Assembly: GCA_964460035.1 (NCBI GenBank)
Contig: CAYWPG010000002.1
Location: 62,001-126,000 of the forward strand
DNA: 64,000 nucleotides
From: CAYWPG01 sp964460035
Lineage (GTDB): Bacteria; Pseudomonadota; Gammaproteobacteria; Nitrococcales; AK92
Direction of reading: 5' to 3'
Of the stretch, positions 53,001-60,924 are shown piece after piece. The translations under genes were made by a program, and so were the position numbers. The notes below the pieces were generated by a model. The model did not search any database. It saw nothing but the letters and a program-made list of their open reading frames with translations, and had not been told where the DNA came from. Numbering within the stretch: the first letter of the stretch is position 1; each line of letters starts with the position of its first letter.

Positions 53001-53732
53001 GAGCAGCAAGCGCCATCGGGTTCGGCCTGGACTATCACGGCCAACATCCAGGTGAGCCTGGGGGAAGAGGTATCACTGAGCGGTTACGGTGTTCAGGGGC
53101 GGCTGACCGGCGCGCTGCGCATCCGGCAGGAAGCCCAAGGCGTGCCCGAAGGCTTCGGCGAGATCCGCGTCGAGGACGGCCGTTACGAGGCGTATGGCCA
53201 GCGGCTGACGATACGCCAGGGCCGGTTGACGTTCGCCGGCCCCGTCACCGACCCCAACCTGAACATAGAAGCGGTACGGGTGATCGACGAAGTCACCGCC
53301 GGTATCCGCATACTCGGCCAGCCGGCGGAACCCCGCGCAGAGCTATTCTCCGAGCCGGTCATGCCGCCGGAGGACATACTCTCCTACATTGTCCGCGGTC
53401 GCCCGCTGGCCGATGCCGGCCCCGGCGGCGACGAAGCGCTGGCGCAGGCGATGCTCGCCCTGGGCGCGCTGGGCGGGCAGGAACTGACCGCCGGTATCGC
53501 CGAGCAGCTCGGCGTGGAGGAGTTTGCCCTGGATGTGGCCGGCGAAGGCGAAGGGGCGCAATTCCTGGTCAGCGGCTACATCAACCCCAGGCTGTTCCTT
53601 CAGTACGGCGTAGGGGTATTCGAGCCGACGCAACAGCTGACCGTGCGCTACCGTCTGAGCCGGCGCTTCTACGTAGAAGCGCTGCGCGGAGTGCAGAACG
53701 CGCTGGATTTCTTCTACACCTTCGAGTTCTGA
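50004..53732 (+). CDS. tamB: Translocation and assembly module subunit TamB (DUF490)
   Basis: 1242 residues. One N-terminal signal anchor (about 8-33) is followed by a very long beta-rich periplasmic region and the C-terminal DUF490 domain, with GEIRVEDGRYEAYGQRLTIR and PPEDILSYIVRGRPL. TamB spans the periplasm to TamA and is implicated in phospholipid transfer or barrel assembly. The start overlaps the tamA stop. The open frame runs 66 codons further upstream but that is inside tamA. Confidence 0.93.
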   Translation: MTPRVILRRTLVLLFGLLASLSIAALLLVGWLLTTTSGAQWVASAAQDWEPRLRLQVDSGSLWAGLGVSAFAWRDRNVEVTIERLQARWTLPCLLRRQVCLDSVRAQRVYVAARRGAEPSPEPVKPLELPVAIRLDRLEVAELTVQVDELDLAVQHLELDGRLNQRGLRLGNVRLRGMDLGLPPPSAETAPPADAAQPIELPTVELPLAVRIRALRLENGRVRRGEDEWRLQSLALSARLRGQQLSIRRLVLEHPQLRARARGQVRLAGDYPLSLDLELHTPQLLGQGPLTTTLALRQSLAALQLQARTQGVLAVALEGTVQPLQPSLPFALYASWQRQAWPLAGDPAVTARNGSAELLGDLQHYRLSVQTALDGERIPAGDWSLRAQGDLAGLLIERLEGAILDGRLLASGRLAWKEGFSWDIRLALRGLDPGRHWEEFPGRLHGELVSTGAISHEGWQLWVRTTNLSGELRSYPLTLQAELAKDAADRWDLRRLRLASGENRIELRGTLSDVWDLEGRFQLPQAQALLPEAAGSARGHFRLGGALARPDMEFTASARHLRWQERLRLDAVRVEGRIAELGEAPSRLQWRLTGLTVGEQVLPRIEGRLEGRLEEHSLTLETELELDQDIATLALRADGSLAGRDWRGRLLQSRLRLPQQRWRLLEAVPLHWQDASRRLLVGAHCWGYRRARLCLQENAALGVQAGAAALALSGYQAEWLARWLPPGIHWTGPLSGEAAVAWDSEGPRLRLHASSNEGLVLLSQEDQPALRLSYRQVALRAELADGGLRAHLELASEALGNARVDAQAVPQDGEYGLAGNIAVEGLRADLAQPFFPQLQTLTGRISASGELGGTLSRPEFTGEIRLQDGAVAAPELPMELSDIALRLRVAGNRGQLDGSFRSGTGTGELGGELDWTNPAAWLADIRITGERLQAVYQPIARVQLSPDLRVAIRPGAVAVTGTISVPSGSVTLHALPAQAVPVSDDVVIVRRPENYRHPLEQQAPSGSAWTITANIQVSLGEEVSLSGYGVQGRLTGALRIRQEAQGVPEGFGEIRVEDGRYEAYGQRLTIRQGRLTFAGPVTDPNLNIEAVRVIDEVTAGIRILGQPAEPRAELFSEPVMPPEDILSYIVRGRPLADAGPGGDEALAQAMLALGALGGQELTAGIAEQLGVEEFALDVAGEGEGAQFLVSGYINPRLFLQYGVGVFEPTQQLTVRYRLSRRFYVEALRGVQNALDFFYTFEF

Positions 53733-53768
53733 GCAAGCGCAGCCCCTACGCCGGGCTGCGCCGCACGC

Positions 53769-55055
53769 TCAAACCCGGGCCTTCGCCAAGGCCTGGTCTA
53801 TGTCCCAGAGAATATCGTCGATGCTCTCCAAGCCCACCGAAATTCGAATCATGTCCGGCCCCACGCCGGCTTTCTCCAGGTCCTCTTCCGAGAGCTGCCT
53901 ATGCGTGGTAGAGGCAGGATGAATCACCAGCGTCTTGGCATCGCCGATGTTGGCAAGGTGGCTGAGAAACTGTACGCCTTCGATGAACTTGACGCCGGCC
54001 TCCATACCGCCCTTGATTCCGAAGCTCAGTACTGCGCCGGCGCCGCGCGGCAGGTACTTCTTGGCCAGCTCATGGTAAGGGCTGTCCGGCAGGCCCGCGA
54101 AGCGCACCCAGCTGACCTGTGGATGCGCGGCCAGGAACTCGGCCACTTTGAGCGCGTTCTCGCAGTGGCGTTCCATGCGCAGCGGCAGCGTCTCCAAGCC
54201 TTGCAGAAACAGGAAAGCGCTGTCGGGCGCCAGGGTCGGCCCCATGGTTCGCAGCGTTTCCACCCGGGCTTTCATGGTGAAGGCGAAGTCGCCGAACGTC
54301 TCGTAAAAGCGTACGCCGTGGTACCCCTCGGAAGGCTCCGTCATGCCCGGGAAGTTGCCGTTGTCGTAAGGGAACTTGCCGGATTCCACGATCACGCCGC
54401 CCAGCGCCGTGCCGTGTCCGCAAATGAATTTGGTGGCCGAGTGCACCACGATATCGGCACCGTGGCGGATGGGCTGGCACAGATAGGGGCTGGCCATCGT
54501 GTTGTCGATCACCAGCGGCAGGCCCGCCTCGTGGGCGATCGCCGCCAGCGCCTCGATGTCGACGACGTTGCCCATGGGATTGCCTATCGTCTCTGCGTAC
54601 AGCAGCTTGGTCTTGGGCGTAATGGCGCGACGGAAATTCTCCGGGTCGTCCGGATCGACGAAATGCGCCCTGATGCCCAGCCGCCGCAAGGTGACGTTGA
54701 GCTGGCTGTAGGTCCCGCCGTAAAGCGTGCGAGCGGCGACCAGCTCGTCGCCGCTTTCGAGCAGCGTCAGCAACGCCGTGATCTGCGCGGCCATGCCCGA
54801 GGCCACGGCGAGCGCCGCCCGCCCGCCCTCCAGGGCGGCCATGCGCTCCTCGAACACAGCGTTGGTCGGATTCATCATCCGGCTGTAGATGTTGCCGAAA
54901 GTCTGCAGGTTGAACAGGCTGGCGGCGTGGTCGGTGCTGTCGAACACATACGAGGCGGTGCGGTAGATCGGCACTGCCCGGCTGCCGGTCGCCGGGTCCG
55001 GCAATTGGCCCGCATGCAGGCATAGGGTCTCGAAACCGAATTCTCTGTCAGCCAT
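53769..55055 (-). CDS. metY: O-acetylhomoserine sulfhydrylase (O-acetylhomoserine aminocarboxypropyltransferase)
   Basis: 428-residue PLP enzyme of the Cys/Met metabolism family that forms homocysteine (or methionine) from O-acetylhomoserine and sulfide (or methanethiol). The PLP lysine is in VVHSATKFICGHG; YSRMMNPTN and the HPASTTHRQL segment are typical of MetY rather than MetB or MetZ. It is convergent with tamB. The CoA-binding gene lies upstream on the same strand, about 37 bp away. Confidence 0.94.
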   Translation of the reverse strand: MADREFGFETLCLHAGQLPDPATGSRAVPIYRTASYVFDSTDHAASLFNLQTFGNIYSRMMNPTNAVFEERMAALEGGRAALAVASGMAAQITALLTLLESGDELVAARTLYGGTYSQLNVTLRRLGIRAHFVDPDDPENFRRAITPKTKLLYAETIGNPMGNVVDIEALAAIAHEAGLPLVIDNTMASPYLCQPIRHGADIVVHSATKFICGHGTALGGVIVESGKFPYDNGNFPGMTEPSEGYHGVRFYETFGDFAFTMKARVETLRTMGPTLAPDSAFLFLQGLETLPLRMERHCENALKVAEFLAAHPQVSWVRFAGLPDSPYHELAKKYLPRGAGAVLSFGIKGGMEAGVKFIEGVQFLSHLANIGDAKTLVIHPASTTHRQLSEEDLEKAGVGPDMIRISVGLESIDDILWDIDQALAKARV

Positions 55056-55092
55056 CTCTAGTCGATCCTGTAAGAGTGCGTGCGGTGCCCGA

Positions 55093-55563
55093 TCAGTAGG
55101 GGAGCGTTCGCGGCCGCTTGGAAGAAATCACTTTGGTGTTGACGCCTACGAAGTTCAGCCCACCGAAAAGGCGCGCGTACTCGATCTTCATGCAGCGATC
55201 CATGACCACCTCCAGCCCAGCCTCTCGGGCACGTGCAGCGGCCTGTTCGTTGATCACGCCCAGCTGCATCCACACCACCTTGGCGCCTATGGCGATGGCC
55301 TGCTCCACCAGCGGCGGCACATCCTCGGCCTTGCGGAAGATGTCCACTACGTCCACCGGGCCGGGGATCTGGTCCAGACTGGGGTAACAGCGCCGCCCCA
55401 GCACCTCGTCGTAGGCGGGGTTGACCGGCACCACATCGTAACCGTGATCGATCAGATACTTGGCGGCGAAATAACTGGGCCGATACCAGTTCGCCGACAA
55501 ACCGACGACCGCAATACGCCGGTAATCCTTGAGAATGCGTCTGAGGGTTTCGATATCTTCCAA
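55093..55563 (-). CDS. CoA-binding domain protein (YccU-like)
   Basis: 156 residues, a single Rossmann-type CoA-binding domain with IAVVGLSANWYRPSYFAAKY, DVVPVNPAYDEVLGRRCY, and VVWMQLGVINEQAAARAREA, ending in the ECMKIE-like MDRCMKIEYARL. The family role is not settled. I place the start at a TTG (55563) that has GGAG eight bases upstream; the open frame continues to 56022, but that region is divergent promoter sequence. It is usually paired with metY-like genes in related genomes, as far as I recall. Confidence 0.85.
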   Translation of the reverse strand: MEDIETLRRILKDYRRIAVVGLSANWYRPSYFAAKYLIDHGYDVVPVNPAYDEVLGRRCYPSLDQIPGPVDVVDIFRKAEDVPPLVEQAIAIGAKVVWMQLGVINEQAAARAREAGLEVVMDRCMKIEYARLFGGLNFVGVNTKVISSKRPRTLPY

Positions 55564-55969
55564 ACCGGCGTCTCCGTAATCAGGGAGCCTGAAAGGGGGA
55601 TTAAGCCGCGCTGCCGGTCGGACGCTGTCAGCCTCCGACCGACACGCACTGCCGAGAGCGGACACGCCAACGCTGGTTGTGCCCGCCCGCGCTCGCATCC
55701 GCGCATAATCGCCTGCAAGCGGTGTTCCGACAAGGCCGGCCAGAGCGCATTTTAGGCAATTCGCCGAGCCTTTTGCCCCGCTGCGCGCCGCCCGGAGTTT
55801 GCAGTAGCGTGCCCCCGCGCGCAATACCGGAACGCGGGGCTTCCCCGGCAGTATAAGGCAGCCATACCGGCTGCGGCACTTCGCGATCGGGCCTATATAT
55901 ACTTGACGGAAAAGCTGCGGCACTCTTATCTCTGACCACTGCAACTTGCCAATTAACCAGGAGAATCGA
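55564..55969. other. Intergenic region before the PA2779-like gene
   Basis: 406 bp. A TTGACG at 55903-55908 with TCTTAT at 55924-55929 (15-bp spacing) is a weak promoter candidate for the plus-strand pair. Nothing else stands out. Confidence 0.35.
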
Positions 55970-56377
55970 ATGAAGAACAATAGGGTGTGGGCGCGCTGGT
56001 TAGTGAGCGCGCTGACCGGCATCTTCCTTCTGACCAGCGTCTACCTGCCTGCAGCGCAGGCCGGGATGATCAGCACGCAGGCTATCGTGGACCGCCAGCT
56101 CGCCGATGAGCAGCGCGCACGCCTGCACGCCTTGCTGGAACGCGACGACGTGCGCGACCGCTTGATCGGCTGGGGCGTGGACCCGCAGCAGGCGCAGCAG
56201 CGCGTGGACAGCCTGAGCCCCGCCGAGCTCAACGAGCTGGCCGCGCGCATGGACGAGATGCCCGCCGGCGCCGGGGTACTCAACGCACTGGTGTTCGTGT
56301 TCCTGGTACTGCTGGTCACCGACATCCTCGGCTTTACCGACATTTTCCCCTTCGTGCGCGGCCCCGACCGGCGGTAA
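55970..56377 (+). CDS. PA2779-family small membrane protein
   Basis: 135 residues. A signal or anchor segment (about 10-32) precedes a helical segment with repeated ERDDVRDRLIGWGVDPQQAQ-like content, and a second hydrophobic segment (LNALVFVFLVLLVTDILG) is near the C-terminus. This is the PA2779 family pattern; function is unknown. The ATG at 55970 has AGGAGAATCGA upstream. It precedes the peptidase by 21 bp, and the pair is recurrent. Confidence 0.85.
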   Translation: MKNNRVWARWLVSALTGIFLLTSVYLPAAQAGMISTQAIVDRQLADEQRARLHALLERDDVRDRLIGWGVDPQQAQQRVDSLSPAELNELAARMDEMPAGAGVLNALVFVFLVLLVTDILGFTDIFPFVRGPDRR

Positions 56378-56398
56378 ACGAGATCAGCCGCCGCCACG

Positions 56399-57337
56399 AT
56401 GCTGCGTTTGCTGGGGATCATGATGCTGGCGCTGGGGGTCGTCGGCTGCGCTAACCGCCTGCCCGCCCCCACCGCCGGCCAGCAGCGCCAGGCGCCGGTG
56501 GAGCTGGCCGATGTGCCTTTTCATCCGCAGGAGGAGTACCAGTGCGGTCCCGCCGCTCTGGCTACCGTTTTGAACTGGGCCGGGGTAGGGGTACACCCGG
56601 ACGAGCTCACCGCATCGCTTTACATTCCCGCCCGGCGCGGCACATTGCAGACGGAGTTGCTTGCTCAGGCGCGCCGTTACGGACGCCTGGCATACCGCAT
56701 TCCGCCCGAACCCAATGCGCTCATAGCCGAACTCGCCGCCGGCCACCCGGTGCTGGTCCTACAGAATCTCGGCTTGAGCTGGCTGCCGTTCTGGCACTAT
56801 GCCGTGGTCGTCGGCTACTCGCCGGGCGACGAGACCTTCATACTGCGCTCCGGCACTCACCAACGTCACCTCACCCCGGCTCGCACCTTCCTACGCACCT
56901 GGGCCCGCAGCAGCAACTGGGCCATGGTGGTGACGGCTCCGGGAACCGTGCCCGCCAGCGCAGTCCCCGGGGAGTATCTGGCCGCCGCATACGAACTCGA
57001 ACGTGGCGGACAGCTCGATGCCGCGGCGCGGGCCTACGCGGCCGGAACCGCCCGTTGGCCTCAAGACCCCAGCCTCGCGCTGGCATTGGGAAACGCGCAC
57101 TATCATCAGGGCGATCTGGAAGGCGCCGCAGCGGCTTTTCGCCGGGGGATCGACGCCGGCGCTCCCCCGGCCCTGCTCTACAACAATCTCGCTCACGTTC
57201 TGGCCGAACTGGGCCGTCTGGACGAGGCCGAGAGCGCAGCCCGTGCGGGCCTTGCTCATGCGGGCACCGATACCGGCCATCTTCAGCGCACCTTGGCTCG
57301 AATCCGCTGCCAGCGACAACCGGGTTGTATCCGCTAA
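56399..57337 (+). CDS. PA2778-family C39-like cysteine peptidase with TPRs (lipoprotein)
   Basis: 312 residues. The lipobox VVGC gives a lipidated Cys17. A papain-like C39 domain (about 35-175) has the nucleophile in QCGPAALATVLNWAG and the histidine in FWHYAVVVGY. About three TPR-like helices follow (about 190-305). Proteins of this type probably trim or mature a partner at the outer envelope; the co-transcribed PA2779-like protein is the obvious candidate, by inference. The ribosome site is weak. Confidence 0.87.
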   Translation: MLRLLGIMMLALGVVGCANRLPAPTAGQQRQAPVELADVPFHPQEEYQCGPAALATVLNWAGVGVHPDELTASLYIPARRGTLQTELLAQARRYGRLAYRIPPEPNALIAELAAGHPVLVLQNLGLSWLPFWHYAVVVGYSPGDETFILRSGTHQRHLTPARTFLRTWARSSNWAMVVTAPGTVPASAVPGEYLAAAYELERGGQLDAAARAYAAGTARWPQDPSLALALGNAHYHQGDLEGAAAAFRRGIDAGAPPALLYNNLAHVLAELGRLDEAESAARAGLAHAGTDTGHLQRTLARIRCQRQPGCIR

Positions 57338-57464
57338 CAGTCCGATTCAATGAATCGGCTCGGGCTGCCAGGCCGGCTTCGCGAGCCTCCGCCACAAGCC
57401 AAGATCCGCTGGCTCATAAACTCGCGGGAGTATTGTCAGGATCGGAAAAGCCATTACCAACATT

Positions 57465-57510
57465 CTTGTTGCAACGCAGCAAAACGCTTGTTATGCTGCA
57501 ACGCACAATG
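57465..57510. promoter_or_regulatory. Repeated TGCAACGCA elements upstream of the phasin gene
   Basis: CTTGTT plus TGCAACGCA occurs at 57465-57478 and again at 57487-57505, the second reading TGCTGCAACGCACAA. Such TGC/GCA-rich elements resemble PhaR-type boxes before polyhydroxyalkanoate genes. That assignment is from memory of the motif style and is tentative. Confidence 0.4.
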
Positions 57511-57558
57511 ACAAACCGATAAGGCCCCCCTAGGTTTGTGAAACGAGGTAATTACGCC

Positions 57559-57903
57559 ATGCAATTCGAAGACTTTTTCGGTAAGAACGCCTTTCCGGTC
57601 CTATCGCTGGAGACGGTGCGCGACCTCAACCGTCTGGCGCTGGATACCACCGAAAAGCTGGTCGACTTCCAACTGGACAAGGCTCGCACTTATACCAGCC
57701 TGGGCTTCACGGAGCTGCGCGCAGCCCTTCAGGTAAAGGACCTCGGCAGCCTGCAGAACTACCTGGCAGGCCGGTCCGAGACCGCGCGCCAGCTAGGCGA
57801 ACAACTGCAAAACGACGTCAAGACACTGGCCGAGATAGGCAGTCACTACAGCCGGGAGACTCAGAAGCTGGTTCGCCCCCAGACCGGCAAGAAAGCCGCC
57901 TGA
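57559..57903 (+). CDS. Phasin family protein
   Basis: 114 residues, almost entirely helical, with the phasin pattern around LSLETVRDLNRLALDTTEKL and a lysine-rich end (TGKKAA). Phasins coat polyhydroxyalkanoate granules. The ATG at 57559 has GAGGTAATTAC upstream. A monocistronic unit is likely: upstream repeats and a strong terminator flank it. No phaC is in the window. Confidence 0.88.
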   Translation: MQFEDFFGKNAFPVLSLETVRDLNRLALDTTEKLVDFQLDKARTYTSLGFTELRAALQVKDLGSLQNYLAGRSETARQLGEQLQNDVKTLAEIGSHYSRETQKLVRPQTGKKAA

Positions 57904-57910
57904 GCCGACC

Positions 57911-57931
57911 TTTGCGCGATAATCGCGCAAA
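57911..57931. repeat. 21-bp perfect palindrome after the phasin gene
   Basis: TTTGCGCGAT-A-ATCGCGCAAA is a perfect inverted repeat with a single central base, 8 bp past the phasin stop and 9 bp before the terminator stem. A one-base loop is poor for RNA, so a protein-binding site is as likely as a hairpin. Confidence 0.6.
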
Positions 57932-57940
57932 CAACAAAAA

Positions 57941-57974
57941 GGGGCGGGCCTTCGAAAAGGCCCGCCCCTTTTTT
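57941..57974 (+). terminator. Rho-independent terminator after the phasin gene
   Basis: Perfect 12-bp stem GGGGCGGGCCTT / AAGGCCCGCCCC with loop CGAA, preceded by five A and followed by T6. It works in both directions and so can also end the YfaZ-like gene from the other strand. Confidence 0.95.
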
Positions 57975-58023
57975 CAACATCGCCTGCCACGGCCGCCGCC
58001 GCGGTATCGGCCAGCCTAGCTGG

Positions 58024-58581
58024 TCAGAACCCTAAGCGCAGCCCTATGTGCACGGTGTCGTCCAGCTCATAGCTGCCGTAATCGTCCAGCCGCACCCGCA
58101 GCTCGCGCCAGCCGACGAACAGCGCAGCGTTCGGCAGCACCTGGGCCTGAGCGCGCACGCTCCATTCCCGCACGCCGGACGAGTCGCCGAAAGTCAGGAT
58201 ATTGGGCGCCACGTAACCGCTCGCCGACAAGGTTACCGGCGTCCCGGGAATCGTGTAGCCGATCCCCGCACCCAGACCGAAGGAGAGCAGGGTCTCCTCG
58301 GCTTCGTCCACGTGCACGCCCCAGCTCTTCAAGCCGATGGCGAAGCTCAACGCATCGTCCATGCGCCCGGTGGACTGGAAACCCAGCGTAGCGGCAAGAT
58401 CGTTATCTTCGTTGAAGAGGAAACCGACGCTCACATCGCCATCCTGCAGACCAAGGTTCTGCGCCCCGGTGGCATAGATAAGCTCGGCCATGGAATCGTT
58501 CAGTTTCAGATCCAGGCTATCGGCCTGAGCGGTGGAAGCCAGCGCCAATGGCAGCAAGGCCGCAACAAGTGTTCGACGCAT
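58024..58581 (-). CDS. YfaZ-family outer membrane protein
   Basis: 185 residues. The signal peptide ends at TAQA (about 20). The remainder has alternating polar and hydrophobic strands of a small beta barrel and ends in Phe (HIGLRLGF), the usual outer-membrane C-terminus. It resembles YfaZ predicted porins. Function is unknown. AAGGAG lies before the ATG at 58581. It is convergent with the phasin gene. Confidence 0.83.
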   Translation of the reverse strand: MRRTLVAALLPLALASTAQADSLDLKLNDSMAELIYATGAQNLGLQDGDVSVGFLFNEDNDLAATLGFQSTGRMDDALSFAIGLKSWGVHVDEAEETLLSFGLGAGIGYTIPGTPVTLSASGYVAPNILTFGDSSGVREWSVRAQAQVLPNAALFVGWRELRVRLDDYGSYELDDTVHIGLRLGF

Positions 58582-58925
58582 GACGCGCTCCTTGTCGTTC
58601 GTAAAGTTAACGCGTTCAGGTGCTAGGATGTTTGTCCCGGCATTTCGCAGCTACGCTCGCCGCGCCCCGCTGGACACATGCGAACCACGGCGCCGGCCAA
58701 ACACCCGGGAACAACCCCCAATGCCGCTGCCGTAGGGCCTGCAGCGACCGGCTAGAACAGCCGCACGGTTGGCCAGTCGCCGCCCCCGCGCCTTTAGCTA
58801 ACGCGCGCCCATCGTAGCAGCTTGCCCATATTAGCGGAATCGGTATTAACGGAATCGTGAACCGCCCCGATATTCCGTCTTATGGCCGTGTCGCAAAGAA
58901 TCAAAGCAGCACACCGCGCTCACGT
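58582..58925. other. Intergenic region upstream of the YfaZ-like gene
   Basis: 344 bp containing the promoter of the YfaZ-like gene and the 3' flank of the GFA gene. A 12-bp direct repeat lies at 58831-58857. No gene is evident. Confidence 0.45.
58831..58857. repeat. Short direct repeat
   Basis: TTAGCGGAATCG (58831-58842) and TTAACGGAATCG (58846-58857) differ at one base and repeat with a 15-bp period. Confidence 0.5.
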
Positions 58926-59423
58926 TCAAGACCGTTGCCACAAACCGTGCCGTCGGTGCCATTCTTCTATCGACTCTTCCGGATAGCCGCCGAAGCGCGC
59001 GTCCTGTGGCCGCAAGTCCGGCTCGCACCAGGCCGGCGCGAAGTCCAACATCATGTGCACCCTCTCGGGCGGCACAGGCAAAGGCGTATCTATGGCCGAC
59101 GCGAAGGGATGCACCAGCTCGGGCCAGCGCGGATCGAACAGCCACAACGGACTGCCGCACTCGCCGCAGAAATGCCGCTGCCCGGGGCTGCGGCCATGCG
59201 CATCGGCGTCCGCGCGATCGCCCAGCCGGGCTCTGTACACCTTCAAATGACGCTTGCCGGTCACGCGCAGGCTGTCCGCTGCGGCCATGATGTTGATCGC
59301 GTAACCGCCGGCGCCGGCGGTCTTACGGCAAATCGAGCAATAGCATCGCTGATACGGATAAGGCGCAGCGGAACGACAGCTGAACGTCACCGCGCGGCAG
59401 TGACAAGCTCCCTCTAGTTTCAT
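58926..59423 (-). CDS. GFA-family zinc-binding protein
   Basis: 165 residues of the glutathione-dependent formaldehyde-activating (Gfa/CENP-V) family. The metal ligands are visible: ACHCRAV near 7, CYCSICRK near 28-35 and FCGECGSPLW in the middle. Family members bind zinc; many do not act on formaldehyde, so the substrate is open. It lies 69 bp after purT on the same strand. Confidence 0.88.
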   Translation of the reverse strand: MKLEGACHCRAVTFSCRSAAPYPYQRCYCSICRKTAGAGGYAINIMAAADSLRVTGKRHLKVYRARLGDRADADAHGRSPGQRHFCGECGSPLWLFDPRWPELVHPFASAIDTPLPVPPERVHMMLDFAPAWCEPDLRPQDARFGGYPEESIEEWHRRHGLWQRS

Positions 59424-59492
59424 GCCCCCTCCCTGTGGCGTCGCAATCCCCGGCGTGTGCCGGAACTATCCAAGCCAAATGCCGGGCCCGAA

Positions 59493-60677
59493 CTAATCGA
59501 GCTTCACGGCAATCGCGGCGGCAGCCGCGTTGGCCTTGGCACGCGCGGCTGTTATGTCGCCGGCCAGCGCCAGCGCAACGCCCATACGACGGCGGCCGCG
59601 CACCTCGGGTTTGCCGAACAGTCTAAGCTGGGTGTCCGGCTCGGCCAGGCTGCGCTCCACGTTCTCGTAACGAATGCGGTCCGAGTCCCCATCGACCAGA
59701 ACCACACTGGATGCTGCCGGACCGCGCTGGCGCACGACCGGAATCGGCAAGCCGAGGATGGCCCGCGCGTGCAAGGCAAATTCGGACAAGTCCTGCGAAA
59801 TCAGCGTCACCAGCCCGGTGTCGTGCGGTCGCGGCGAGACTTCGCTGAAGTAAACGGTCTCGCCCTTCACGAAGAACTCCATCCCGAACACGCCGACGCC
59901 TCCCAGCGCTTGGCTTACCGCCGTTGCCATGCGCTGGGCCTCGGCCAGCGCCGCCGGCGCCATTGGCTGCGGCTGCCAGGACTCGCGATAGTCGCCATCC
60001 TCCTGTCTGTGCCCGATGGGCTCGCAGAAGGTGACGCCGCCCGCATGGCGAACCGTCAGCAGGGTGATCTCGTAATCGAACTCTACCAGCGCCTCCACGA
60101 TCACTTTGCCGCGGCCGGCGCGACCGCCTTCCTGGGCATAACGCCAGGCAGGCTCAATATGCTGCTCGCTGCGCACCACACTCTGGCCCTTGCCCGACGA
60201 GCTCATGATGGGCTTGACCACACACGGCAGCCCGATCTCGCGCACCGCCTGCTGGTATTCCTCGGGAGAGCTGGCGAAACGGTAAGCCGAGGTGCGCAAA
60301 CCCAGCTCCTCGGCAGCGAGTCGTCGAATCCCCTCGCGATCCATGGTCAGGCGCGTGGCGCGGGCAGTGGGAATCACCCGGAACCCCTCCGCTTCCAGTG
60401 CGACCAGCTCGTCGGTGGCGATGGCCTCGACCTCCGGCACGATCAACGCGGGGCGCTCTCGCTCCACCACCGCCCTTAGCGCAGCCGCATCGAGCATATC
60501 GATCACGTGACTGCGATGCGCCACCTGCATGGCGGGCGCGTTCGCATAACGATCCACAGCCACGACTTCGACACCGAACCGCTGCAGCTCTATCGCCACC
60601 TCTTTGCCGAGCTCACCGGCACCAAGCAGCATCACGCGAGTTGCATTGGGGCTAAGGGGGGTTCCTAGCGTAGTCAT
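59493..60677 (-). CDS. purT: Formate-dependent phosphoribosylglycinamide formyltransferase
   Basis: 394-residue ATP-grasp enzyme that uses formate and ATP to formylate GAR in purine synthesis. LLGAGELGKEVAIELQRFGV opens the N-terminal domain; KPIMSSSGKGQSVV is the ATP-grasp loop and FFVKGETVYFSEVSPRPHDT the metal site. Length equals the E. coli protein. I use the ATG at 60677; a frame 16 codons longer adds nothing conserved. Confidence 0.96.
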   Translation of the reverse strand: MTTLGTPLSPNATRVMLLGAGELGKEVAIELQRFGVEVVAVDRYANAPAMQVAHRSHVIDMLDAAALRAVVERERPALIVPEVEAIATDELVALEAEGFRVIPTARATRLTMDREGIRRLAAEELGLRTSAYRFASSPEEYQQAVREIGLPCVVKPIMSSSGKGQSVVRSEQHIEPAWRYAQEGGRAGRGKVIVEALVEFDYEITLLTVRHAGGVTFCEPIGHRQEDGDYRESWQPQPMAPAALAEAQRMATAVSQALGGVGVFGMEFFVKGETVYFSEVSPRPHDTGLVTLISQDLSEFALHARAILGLPIPVVRQRGPAASSVVLVDGDSDRIRYENVERSLAEPDTQLRLFGKPEVRGRRRMGVALALAGDITAARAKANAAAAAIAVKLD

Positions 60678-60820
60678 ACCAGCGCTCACATCGATTGCGG
60701 ACCGAGTCCGGGCAGCGCTTGCCATAGTAGCCGACAGCGCCGGCGCGCCGCCACCGGCGCCTTTCCTATGGGGGCTGCTCCAACACGGGTGGATTGCGTC
60801 AACAGGTGGGGCCTGTTTCT

Positions 60821-60901
60821 GTGGGAGCGCACCCCTTGGCGCGAAAGTTTTTCCCGGCTGCGGCGGGAATGTGAAGATTCGCGGCCAGGGGGCGTTCCCA
60901 C
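60821..60901. repeat. REP-like inverted pair upstream of purT
   Basis: GTGGGAGCGCACCCC-type arm at 60821-60845 is imperfectly inverted at 60878-60901 (ending GCGTTCCCAC), with about 32 bp between. The GTGGGAGCG...GCGCGAA form is that of the REP/REPIN elements of pseudomonads and relatives. I found no second copy in the window. Confidence 0.6.
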
Positions 60902-60924
60902 CGGGCGGCCTGCGCCGCCGCGGC

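Noticed and set aside
52763..53911. Plus-strand frame of 382 codons within tamB
   Set aside because: Alternative frame of TamB with Arg/Pro/Ala composition and no start signal.
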